Assembly: GCF_003326755.1 (NCBI RefSeq)
Contig: NZ_JPWH01000015.1
Location: 1 to 64,000 of the forward strand
Origin: Thalassospira profundimaris
Lineage (GTDB): Bacteria; Pseudomonadota; Alphaproteobacteria; Rhodospirillales; Thalassospiraceae
Length of the DNA stretch: 64,000 bases
Reading direction: 5' to 3'
Below, piece by piece: positions 56,689 to 64,000 of the stretch. Positions within the stretch are counted from its first letter, which is position 1, and each line of letters begins with the position of its first letter. The notes under the pieces are model-generated. The model was not told the DNA's origin and searched no databases. It worked only from the letters and a program-made list of their open reading frames with translations. The position numbers were made by a program, and so were the translations under genes.

Positions 56689-59124
56689 TCAGGCATGGGC
56701 TTTGGTCGCCTGTTGGGGCGACGGGTCCCGCCTGATCGCAAGCCGGCGCACAACCACATAGAAGATCGGCGTCAGAAGCAGGCCGAACAGCGTCACGCCG
56801 AGCATGCCGGCAAAGACGGCGATGCCCATGGCGTGCCGCATTTCGGCGCCCGCTCCGGTGGCGATGACGAGCGGAACCACGCCGGCAATGAAGGCGAGCG
56901 ACGTCATCAGGATCGGCCGCAGACGCAGGCGAGCCGCTTCGAGGACGGCAGCCAACGGATCGACCCCTTCGTCCTCCTTCGCTCGGGCGAACTCAACGAT
57001 CAGGATTGCGTTCTTCGCGGCAAGACCGACCAGAACGACAAATCCGATCTGCGTGAAGATGTTGTTGTCGCCGCCGGTGAACCACACCCCGGCGATCGCC
57101 GAGAGGAGCGCCATTGGAGCGATCAGCAGCACCGCGAAAGGAAGCGACCAACTGTTGTACTGCGCCGCGAGGATCAGGAACGCGAGCAGGACGGACAGCG
57201 GGAAGACAAACATGGCGGTGTTGCCGGCCTGCTTCTCCTGATAGGCGAGATCGGTCCATTCAAAGGCCATGCCGGGCGGCAGGGTCTCCGATGCGATGCG
57301 CTCCATCGCTGCCGTCGCCTGCCCGAACGAATATCCGGGCGCGGGACTTCCGCTGATATCGGCAGACGGAAAGCCGTTGTAGTGCATAACCCGATCGGGG
57401 CCAGAGCTGTGCTTGATGGTGAGCAAGGCCGAGAGGGGGATCATGTCGCCGGCTGAATTGCGCACCTTAAGGCGGCCGATGTCCTCGGGCTGCATGCGGA
57501 ACGGTGCGTCCGCCTGCACCATCACCCGGTAGGTGCGACCGAAGCGATTGAACAGCCGGAAGAACCAGCCAAACAGAAAGTCGATCACGCGTGTAGGAAG
57601 GTCCCGCTTCACGTCACCGTGGTGCGGCTTCAGCAGCACGCCAGCAAGCGCGGGAGAGAGCGTAAGAGAGTTGATCGCCGACAGGATGGTCGAGATCGCA
57701 ATCGTCAGCGCAAACTGGCGGTAGAACTCGCCCTGCAAGCCAGACAGGAACGCGGATGGAATGAAGACGGCCGACAGGACGGAGGTGATGGCGACGATCG
57801 GTCCTGTCACCTCATCCATGGCTTTGCGCGCCGCCTCTTTCGGCGTTTCTCCAAGCGCGATGTGGCGCTCGACGTTCTCGACCACGACGATCGCGTCGTC
57901 GACCACGATGCCGATCGAGAGAACGAGGCCGAAGAGGGACAAGGTGTTCAGCGAGAAGCCGAACATATACATGAGCGCAAACGTGCCGACCAAGGAGACG
58001 GGAACGGCGACGAGGGGGATGATCGACGCCCGCCAGGTCTGGAGAAACAGCACGACGACGATGACCACCAGCACGACGGCTTCTAGCAGCGTCATGACCA
58101 CGGCCTCGAGAGACGCCTTCACGAACACCGTGGGATCGTAGGCGATCCGATATTCGATGCCTTCCGGAAAGCCCTTTTGAAACTCGGCCATGGTGGTGCG
58201 GACGGCGCTCGACACGTCGAGCGCATTTGCGCCAGGACTTTGGATGATTTGCATCGCGAGTGCCGGCTTGCCGTCCAGCAGGCTGCGAAGGGCGTAGGAA
58301 TCTGCGCCAAGTTCGATACGGGCGACGTCGCGCAAACGGGTAACCTGGCCGTCCGTACCAGCCTTTATGACGATCTCGCCGAACTGCTCCTCACTAGAAA
58401 GCCTCCCAAGCGTGTTGACGGTGACCTGAAAGGCAGCCGAGGCTTCCGGTTGCTGACCGACCGAGCCGGCTGCTACCTGCACGTTCTGTTCCTGAATCGC
58501 CGCGACGATGTCGCTGGCAGTCAACCCCCTCGCGGCCACCTTGGCAGGGTCGAGCCAGATCCGCATTGAATACTCGCCAGCGCCCCCGAGGATGACGTCG
58601 CCCACGCCCGGCAAGCGGGCCAGTTGGTCGCGCACCTGAAGGATCGCGAAGTTCGACAGATAGAGCGGATCATAGCGGTCATCAGGTGAGACGAGATGGA
58701 CAACCATAAGGATGTCGGGGGAGGTTTTCTGCGTCACGACACCGATGCGTTGCACTTCCAGCGGAAGCCTGGGCAAGGCGCGAGAAACCCGATTCTGCAC
58801 CTGAATCTGCGCCATGTCGGGGTCAGTGCCCTGTTTGAACGCAATTGTCAGGGTCATGCGTCCGTCGGTCGCTGCCTGCGAACTCATGTAGAGCATGTTT
58901 TCGACGCCGTTGATCGCCTGCTCCAGCGGAGCGGCGACTGTTTCGGCAATCACTTCGGGATTGGCGCCCGGATAGCTCGCAGTGACCTGGACTGTCGGCG
59001 GCGTCACCTGCGGGTACTCACTGAGCGGGAGCTTCAGCAGCGTCAGGCCGCCGGCGATCAGCATCAAGACGGAGAGAACGACCGCGAAGATCGGGCGGTC
59101 GACAAAGAAGCGCGGAATGTTCAT
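56689..59124 (-). CDS. RND efflux permease with a large in-frame internal deletion
   Basis: MexF/OqxB-like inner-membrane transporter, but only 811 residues instead of about 1,050. The N-terminal half is complete, including the proton-relay DD in SIGIVVDDAIVVVENVERH. Near residue 530, FNRFGRTYR runs directly into VMVQADAPFRMQPEDIGRL, a segment that normally lies some 230-250 residues later; TM7 and most of the second periplasmic porter part are gone. The C-terminal helices with GLAAKNAILIVEFAR are present. The frame is kept, but the pump is very probably non-functional. Confidence 0.88.
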   Translation of the reverse strand: MNIPRFFVDRPIFAVVLSVLMLIAGGLTLLKLPLSEYPQVTPPTVQVTASYPGANPEVIAETVAAPLEQAINGVENMLYMSSQAATDGRMTLTIAFKQGTDPDMAQIQVQNRVSRALPRLPLEVQRIGVVTQKTSPDILMVVHLVSPDDRYDPLYLSNFAILQVRDQLARLPGVGDVILGGAGEYSMRIWLDPAKVAARGLTASDIVAAIQEQNVQVAAGSVGQQPEASAAFQVTVNTLGRLSSEEQFGEIVIKAGTDGQVTRLRDVARIELGADSYALRSLLDGKPALAMQIIQSPGANALDVSSAVRTTMAEFQKGFPEGIEYRIAYDPTVFVKASLEAVVMTLLEAVVLVVIVVVLFLQTWRASIIPLVAVPVSLVGTFALMYMFGFSLNTLSLFGLVLSIGIVVDDAIVVVENVERHIALGETPKEAARKAMDEVTGPIVAITSVLSAVFIPSAFLSGLQGEFYRQFALTIAISTILSAINSLTLSPALAGVLLKPHHGDVKRDLPTRVIDFLFGWFFRLFNRFGRTYRVMVQADAPFRMQPEDIGRLKVRNSAGDMIPLSALLTIKHSSGPDRVMHYNGFPSADISGSPAPGYSFGQATAAMERIASETLPPGMAFEWTDLAYQEKQAGNTAMFVFPLSVLLAFLILAAQYNSWSLPFAVLLIAPMALLSAIAGVWFTGGDNNIFTQIGFVVLVGLAAKNAILIVEFARAKEDEGVDPLAAVLEAARLRLRPILMTSLAFIAGVVPLVIATGAGAEMRHAMGIAVFAGMLGVTLFGLLLTPIFYVVVRRLAIRRDPSPQQATKAHA

Positions 59125-60380
59125 CGACGCGCCTCCTGCGCTTGCCCGGAGGCCCGCTCGCCGTCAGCAGCCTGCCCTGGAAGCATTGAGACCATCTGCG
59201 GGACAACCTGCATACCGGGGCGCACAAGGCCCTTTATGATGATCTTGTCAGTCGGAGTGAGACCTTTGGAGACGACGCGCAGACCGTCGACCATAGGTCC
59301 GATTTCGACGGGGCGGTATTCCGCCTTGTTCTCGGGGCCAAGCGCCAGGACGTAGCGCCGTCCCTGATCGATGCCGATCGCCTGATCGTCGATAAGAACG
59401 GTTTGAGCCGGTTGCGCGGTAACGAGTTTGACCCGTGCGAAGAGGCCGGGAGTCAGCCTGCCGTCGGAATTCCTGACGATGGCCCGGGCGCGGATCGTGC
59501 CCGTACTCCGGTCGACACGATTGCCAAGGAAGTCGAGTTGGCCGGTATGCGGAAAGCCTGTATCGGTCATCAGACCGAGCTGGACAACAAGCTTTTCCGC
59601 GACCTTGCCCGTTTCGGGCGCGCGCGCATTACCGACGAAGCCGAGATAGGTGGCCTCGTCAATATCGAAATAAACATAGAGTGGATCGACCGAGACGATC
59701 GTGGTGAGCAACGTAGCCGCACCGGCATTGCCGCCTGCAACAAGATTGCCTTCCGTGACAAGAACCCGGTCAACGCGTCCGGCAATTGGGGCAGTGACCC
59801 TTGTGTAGGAAAGGTCGAGCTCGGCAGCCGCGACAGCCGCCTTGGCAATCTCTACCTGGGCTTGGCGCTGACCGAGCAGCGCTTGCGCGTCATCGAGTGT
59901 TTTGCGTGATACCGTACCATTGGGAGACAGCGATTCTGTACGCCTGAAGTCGGTCTCGGCTTGTTCAAGCAGGACATTGGCCTGCTGCAACTGAGCCTTT
60001 GCTGCATTCAATGCAACCTCGAAAGGTCTGGGATCTATCTGGAAGAGAAGGTCTCCAGGTTGCACCATACCGCCTTCGGGGACACTCACGGTATCGATTG
60101 CACCGCCAACACGCGAACGCAGTTCGATGGTCTTCATCGCTTCGAGATGGCCAGTGAATTCCGTAGAAGCCGCAACTTGGCGAATGATGACTTCAGCCAC
60201 GGGAACTTGCGGGACGGGCATCTGCGCCGGCTGTGCCTCAGCTTCCGATGCCGATGTCGAAGAGACCAGCGACATCAGGCCCTTTGTATACGGGCCAATG
60301 TCCTCTCGATATATGATTGCAAGAGTACCGACCGCGATAGCAGCACCGACCAATCGCAGAGCGGCGGCTTTTTTACTCAT
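59121..60380 (-). CDS. RND membrane fusion protein (MexE/AcrA-like)
   Basis: Periplasmic adaptor of an RND efflux system, 419 residues, anchored by an N-terminal hydrophobic segment. The barrel-sandwich halves are visible: IELRSRVGGAIDTVSVPEGG and the later LSYTRVTAPIAGRVDRVLV, with the alpha-helical hairpin between. It overlaps the permease gene by four bases. No outer-membrane factor gene is present, so a chromosomal TolC-like protein would be needed. Its own sequence appears intact although the partner permease is not. Confidence 0.92.
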   Translation of the reverse strand: MSKKAAALRLVGAAIAVGTLAIIYREDIGPYTKGLMSLVSSTSASEAEAQPAQMPVPQVPVAEVIIRQVAASTEFTGHLEAMKTIELRSRVGGAIDTVSVPEGGMVQPGDLLFQIDPRPFEVALNAAKAQLQQANVLLEQAETDFRRTESLSPNGTVSRKTLDDAQALLGQRQAQVEIAKAAVAAAELDLSYTRVTAPIAGRVDRVLVTEGNLVAGGNAGAATLLTTIVSVDPLYVYFDIDEATYLGFVGNARAPETGKVAEKLVVQLGLMTDTGFPHTGQLDFLGNRVDRSTGTIRARAIVRNSDGRLTPGLFARVKLVTAQPAQTVLIDDQAIGIDQGRRYVLALGPENKAEYRPVEIGPMVDGLRVVSKGLTPTDKIIIKGLVRPGMQVVPQMVSMLPGQAADGERASGQAQEARR

Positions 60381-60624
60381 TCTCGTTCACCTTCATAGGG
60401 CGCGCGTACCCAGCGACCAGGGCGCGGCGAGTGCATTTTCGACGAAGGTGCGGTTTCCAACGATAGGAAGGTCAAGACCTTTGGAAAACGATTTCCGTAT
60501 AGGCCCTTGACGCGATCATCAGTTCATGCCGCGGACTGCCGCATTCCGTACTTCGCCGACATCTTCGAGCCGGCGCCGTTCCCAAATTTAGATCGGTGAA
60601 CCAGCAGGCCCGGTTGGCCGACGC

Positions 60625-60645
60625 CGCCAGTCTTGATGACTGGCG
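60625..60645. terminator. Hairpin between the ATPase and efflux genes
   Basis: Perfect 8-bp stem CGCCAGTC/GACTGGCG with a five-base loop lies 20 bases beyond the ATPase stop on the minus strand. It can separate the ATPase transcript from the efflux operon. T-rich bases follow only on the plus side, so direction is uncertain. Confidence 0.5.
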
Positions 60646-60664
60646 ACGTCTTTAGTGCAGGGAA

Positions 60665-63325
60665 TTAGTGACTTTCGGCCGCGATAAGCTGGCGTGAAGG
60701 CATTCCTTCGTCACGGCCGCTATCCTCTGGGGATTTGGCACCCTTGAACCGCAGGAGCCGCAGAGCGTTCAGTGTGACAATGGCGGTCGCGCCCGTATCT
60801 GCGAGTACCGCGATCCAGAGGCCAGTAAGCCCAAGGACGCTGGTGACGAGAAACACTCCCTTCAGCGCAAGAGCGAAGATCACGTTCTGGTGGATGTTGG
60901 CCATGGTGGCGCGCGAAAGCGCGACGAGATGGGCAACGTCCGTGACACGGCTCTTGAGCAGGGCGGCGTCCGCGGTCTCGATCGCCACATCGGTTCCGCC
61001 GCCCATGGCGATCCCGACGTCCGCCGTCGCCAGCGCCGGAGCATCGTTGATGCCGTCGCCGACCATGGCCACCTTGGTCTTCCGCTTCATCTCGTTGACG
61101 AGATCGAGCTTGTCCTGCGGAAGCAGCTCGGCGCTCCACTCGATACCGAGACCCTTGGCGATCGCCTGGGCGGTGCGCTGGTTGTCTCCGGTCAGCATGA
61201 CGGAGCGAACGCCCATCGCCTTGAGCTGGGCAACGCCCTCGCGCGCGTCACGGCGCGGTTCGTCGCGCAGGGCTATGAGACCGAGGACTTCCCTTGCCTG
61301 CTCGTCGAAAAGAACGGCAACCGTATTGCCGAGATCCTCGAGCTTCTCGATGGCGCTGCGTTCCAGCGCGCCGAGCGTTGCCGCCTTGGCGGCATGGGTC
61401 GGGGAACTGACTGCGAGGCGACGCCCGGCTACAGTCGCATGCACGGCCTTGCCGGCGGTCGCCGATGCGTCCCGAGCGAGCGGAACGGCGATACCGTCGG
61501 TTTCGGCGCGTCCGATGATTGCTTTGGCAAGCGGATGGCTTGAACCTGTTTCAACCGCCGCTGCCAGAGCAATGACATCGCTTTCTTCATTGTTTCCGAG
61601 CGCGAGAACCTCGGTGACACGCGGCTTGCCTTCGGTCAGCGTTCCCGTCTTGTCGAAAGCAATGGCGCGAACCTTGCCAATCGTTTCGAGCGCATTGCCG
61701 CCCTTGATCAGCAGACCGCGGCGCGTACCCACGGCGAGGCCCGAGGCGATCGCTGCAGGCGTCGAAAGAACGAGCGCGCAGGGGCATGCGATGAGTAGAA
61801 GGGCGAGACCACGGTAGATCCACGTGTCCCAATCGCCGTTCATCGCCAGCGGCGGGACGGTGATGATCAGCGCGGCGATCAGCATCACCGCCGGAGTATA
61901 ATACCGGCTGAAGTTCTCGATGAACCGAGCGGTCGGGGCCTTGGCCGACTGCGCCTGCTCAACTAGCTGGATGATGCGCGAGATGGTATTGTCAGAGGCA
62001 GTCTTCTCGACACTGACCTGGAGGACACCATCAACATTGATCGAACCGGCGAACACACTTTCGCCAGTGGTCTTCGAGCGCGGCACCGACTCGCCGGTAA
62101 TGGGCGACTCGTCCAGACTGGAGGTTCCCTGTAGGATCTGTCCGTCGGCCGGCACGCGGTCGCCCGGCCGCACGAGAACGAGATCATTCACTCGCAACGC
62201 CGATGCCGGCACGGTGCGCTGGCCGCCATTCGAGTCGAGGAGAACAGCCGTTTTTGGCACCAGCGACGCGAGAGCCTTTATGCCGGCACGCGCTCTCCCG
62301 GCCGCGACGCTTTCGAGCAGCTCGCCGACAGCAAACAGGAACACGACCGCCGCCGCCTCCTCAGCCTCGCCGATCACGAGGGCGCCGATCGAGGCGACGA
62401 CCATCAGCGTTTCGATGGAGAAGGGAGAACCCGAGGTCGCGAGCGCGAACGCCTTGCGAGCAAAGGGAATGACACCGGCAATGACGGCAGCAGCGAAAAT
62501 CCATTCCGCATAAAGCGGGATGAACTGGGCAACGACGTAGGCCGAGCCCATCAGCAGGCCGAGGCCGATGACGTGCTTGCCCTTGCGGGTCTGCCACCAG
62601 CGCTGATTGCGCATCGCTGGCGCGGGTTCGACGTCGATGGCCGCATCGGACGAAGCCGAAAGCTCGCGTGTGTTGGACACCCCGAAGCCGAGGCTCTTGA
62701 TCGTCTTTTCGATGTCCGCGACCTTGGTGAGCGCGCCGGCGCCGAGCGTCAGTTCGAGCGTTTCGGTCGTGAAGTTTACGCGCACGTCGGAAACGTCTGG
62801 CATCCGCGCCAGCGCGACCTCGATCTTGCCGACGCAGCTTGCGCAATCCATCCCCTCGACGCGCATCGAGACATTGGGCGGAGAGACCGGTGCGGCGCGC
62901 GGAGTTGGCGCATGGCCCGCATGATCATGTCCAGAGCAGCCACCGTGGCCGTGATCATGATCGTGGTGAGCGTGGTCGTGATCGCCACCGCAAGCACCGT
63001 GATCGCCGGCGCAGCCGTTGTGATCATGACCGGCATGGGCGTCGGAGCGCTGCACAGGCGCGGCGGGAATCGCAGAAGCCGGCAGTTCCGTCACGTCGAA
63101 CCCGAGCGAGCGAATCTTTTTGGCGATATCCTTCGAGGTCGTTTTGCTCGTCGCATCGCGGGATAGCAAGAGTGTCTCGGTAGCGAAGTTGACGGCTACC
63201 TCGGAGATACCTCCCAGACGGCCCAAGGCCGTCTCGATCTTGCCGACGCAGCTTGCGCAATCCATGCCGTCGACGCGAAAGCCGAGCCGCTCATCAGCGC
63301 CCGGCGTTGAAAGTCCAGTTGTCAT
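60665..63325 (-). CDS. CadA/ZntA-type Cd/Zn/Pb P1B ATPase with two HMA domains and a His-rich linker
   Basis: Metal efflux ATPase of 886 residues. Two HMA domains (GMDCASCVGKIE near residues 20 and 158) flank a linker of about 45 residues very rich in His, Asp and Gly (DHDHAHHDHDHGHGG). Core motifs are all present: TGESVPRSK, IACPCALVLSTP, DKTGTLTEGKPRV and GDGINDAPAL. The classic CPC motif indicates Zn/Cd/Pb transport. A divergently placed ArsR-family repressor gene is absent; instead the repressor gene lies upstream in the same direction with an operator between. Confidence 0.94.
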   Translation of the reverse strand: MTTGLSTPGADERLGFRVDGMDCASCVGKIETALGRLGGISEVAVNFATETLLLSRDATSKTTSKDIAKKIRSLGFDVTELPASAIPAAPVQRSDAHAGHDHNGCAGDHGACGGDHDHAHHDHDHGHGGCSGHDHAGHAPTPRAAPVSPPNVSMRVEGMDCASCVGKIEVALARMPDVSDVRVNFTTETLELTLGAGALTKVADIEKTIKSLGFGVSNTRELSASSDAAIDVEPAPAMRNQRWWQTRKGKHVIGLGLLMGSAYVVAQFIPLYAEWIFAAAVIAGVIPFARKAFALATSGSPFSIETLMVVASIGALVIGEAEEAAAVVFLFAVGELLESVAAGRARAGIKALASLVPKTAVLLDSNGGQRTVPASALRVNDLVLVRPGDRVPADGQILQGTSSLDESPITGESVPRSKTTGESVFAGSINVDGVLQVSVEKTASDNTISRIIQLVEQAQSAKAPTARFIENFSRYYTPAVMLIAALIITVPPLAMNGDWDTWIYRGLALLLIACPCALVLSTPAAIASGLAVGTRRGLLIKGGNALETIGKVRAIAFDKTGTLTEGKPRVTEVLALGNNEESDVIALAAAVETGSSHPLAKAIIGRAETDGIAVPLARDASATAGKAVHATVAGRRLAVSSPTHAAKAATLGALERSAIEKLEDLGNTVAVLFDEQAREVLGLIALRDEPRRDAREGVAQLKAMGVRSVMLTGDNQRTAQAIAKGLGIEWSAELLPQDKLDLVNEMKRKTKVAMVGDGINDAPALATADVGIAMGGGTDVAIETADAALLKSRVTDVAHLVALSRATMANIHQNVIFALALKGVFLVTSVLGLTGLWIAVLADTGATAIVTLNALRLLRFKGAKSPEDSGRDEGMPSRQLIAAESH

Positions 63326-63401
63326 TCCGATCTCCTTTCCGGCCGCCGCAGCGGGCGCGCGTGCTCAGACGCCATGCGCGGCTTCGGAAGGAGTAAATAA
63401 C

Positions 63402-63425
63402 ACACTTGAACAGCTATTCAAGTGT
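63402..63425. promoter_or_regulatory. ArsR/SmtB-type operator
   Basis: Near-perfect 24-base palindrome ACACTTGAACAGCTATTCAA plus GTGT, with mismatches only at one central pair. The TGAA(C/T)A...TTCA form is that of Zn/Cd-responsive ArsR/SmtB repressors. It lies between the repressor gene and the ATPase start, where it can block ATPase transcription. Confidence 0.75.
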
Positions 63426-63457
63426 TCATTTGAAAATAGTGCTGTTTTCCCGGCAGA

Positions 63458-63847
63458 TCAGTCGTCCGCATGGTCCTCCGAAATATGCGTCGCCATGTCC
63501 TGAAGAACATGGCTGACGTGATGATCGGCGATCTCGTAGAAGATCTGCTTGCCCTGGCGATCGCCCTTGACGAGACGCGCCCCGCGCAGCAGGCGCAGAT
63601 GGTGGCTGACGAGGGTCACGGACAGGTCGAGCCGCTCGGCGATGTCGCCCACCGAGATCGGCGCCGGGACGCAACTCAACAGGATTTTCAACCGTGAGGG
63701 ATCGCCAAGCAGCCGAAACGTTTCCGCCAGGATCGTGACCTCGTTCTGTGAGAGCGAAGGAAGCAGGAGATGGCCTTCAGCCTCCGCATGTGCGGAGATC
63801 GCACGTTCGTCCGGCTTTTTGATGTTTGTCTTCTTGAGAGCAGTCAT
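63458..63847 (-). CDS. ArsR/SmtB-family Zn/Cd-responsive repressor
   Basis: A 129-residue winged-helix repressor with recognition helix SVTLVSHHLRLLRGARLV. The C-terminal helix carries the alpha-5 metal site in DHHVSHVLQDMATHISED (Asp/His pairs spaced as in CzrA/SmtB), indicating Zn or Cd sensing. The N-terminal extension (about 38 residues) has few candidate ligands apart from His. It precedes the CadA/ZntA-type ATPase gene, with the palindromic operator between them. Confidence 0.9.
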   Translation of the reverse strand: MTALKKTNIKKPDERAISAHAEAEGHLLLPSLSQNEVTILAETFRLLGDPSRLKILLSCVPAPISVGDIAERLDLSVTLVSHHLRLLRGARLVKGDRQGKQIFYEIADHHVSHVLQDMATHISEDHADD

Positions 63848-64000
63848 CTGCTAGATTTACCTGAGTTTTGGGACGGAACCTGCCGGCATTTGACCGCCAA
63901 GAGCTGTCCGCGTTGTTTGGTCCCGCCCAATCTACCGGATGGGCGCGCAATTACAATGCGAAACACGGTCGCTGTCGATCGGCGGGACAGTTGGCGCTGC
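63848..64000. other. Window end, no gene seen
   Basis: Upstream region of the repressor gene. No reading frame, repeat or recognisable end of a mobile element could be supported in these 153 bases. Confidence 0.3.

Noticed and set aside
1-64000. CRISPR arrays, rRNA or complete tRNA genes, integrase gene
   Set aside because: No regularly spaced repeats, no rRNA-like sequence, no full cloverleaf and no tyrosine- or serine-recombinase motifs were noticed on reading both strands; short or divergent cases could be missed by eye.

Overview
The window is GC-rich DNA from an alphaproteobacterium. The evidence is the Trb-type conjugation genes in the arrangement typical of alphaproteobacterial integrative conjugative elements (trb genes, CopG, TraG, relaxase with DUF3363, TraF-like peptidase, DUF2840, DUF2285, DUF736, ParB, ArdC), BigR/CmtR-like regulators and general codon use. 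Genus cannot be fixed by eye. No rRNA or complete tRNA gene, CRISPR array or integrase gene was seen.

Region 1 (1-21.2 kb) is the conserved core of an integrative and conjugative element or related plasmid. On the minus strand lie traG, a CopG-type gene, trbB, trbC, trbD, trbE, a secreted protein of unknown function, trbJ and trbL (cut by the window edge). Two plus-strand accessory genes follow: a secreted protein and a zinc-ribbon protein with a HEPN-type motif. Then come the relaxase, a TraF-like signal peptidase, DUF2840, an AlpA-like HTH protein, a frameshifted DUF2285 regulator, DUF736, a large palindromic non-coding strip, ParB, a PAPS-reductase-like enzyme, a small protein and the antirestriction protein ArdC. 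A GC-rich strip at 21.4-21.6 kb has five consecutive stem-loops and ends in a T-tract. It looks like a structured RNA and lies where the core meets the cargo.

Region 2 (21.6-64 kb) is cargo, mostly heavy-metal resistance, assembled in several blocks with many scars. Block A (21.6-30.6 kb): an isochorismatase-like gene with a chimeric C-terminus, relics of dsbA and lspA, an ScsB/DsbD-like protein, LspA and a P1B ATPase, divergent CmtR-like regulator, a small cation diffusion facilitator, and a BigR-like regulator divergent from a persulfide-dioxygenase-like gene. Block B (30.6-36.9 kb): a multicopper oxidase, PepSY and SHOCT proteins, a broken small membrane gene, an IS110 relic, a metalloprotease-like protein, a universal stress protein coupled to a second CmtR-like regulator, a truncated ATPase copy and an orphan MerR-type promoter in front of a chimeric gene relic. 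Block C (37-45.5 kb): fifteen consecutive minus-strand genes for periplasmic copper handling and thiol/haem chemistry (CcdA, SCO-like proteins, PCu(A)C, TlpA/DsbE, two cytochromes c, DUF411, multicopper oxidase). Block D (45.6-52.4 kb): a classical mer module (merA, merF, a small membrane gene, merP, merT, divergent merR), a YnfA gene, and a second MerR-led operon encoding a Cys-rich thioredoxin-fold protein, a MerP-like protein, an outer-membrane beta-barrel and an NHL-repeat protein. Block E (52.4-56.1 kb): a tRNA-end-like site with terminator, a Fic protein without its inhibitory helix, an IS110-family element, and a truncated IS21 istA joined to the start of a flavin monooxygenase gene. 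Block F (56.1-64 kb): a MerR-family regulator, an RND efflux pair whose permease has an internal in-frame deletion, and a CadA/ZntA ATPase with its ArsR-family regulator and palindromic operator.

Taken together the cargo handles Hg, Cu and Cd/Zn/Pb by reduction, oxidation, periplasmic chelation and export, plus sulfide or persulfide stress. Repeated operator sequences suggest that several blocks share regulators. The relics show repeated duplication and deletion around the resistance genes.
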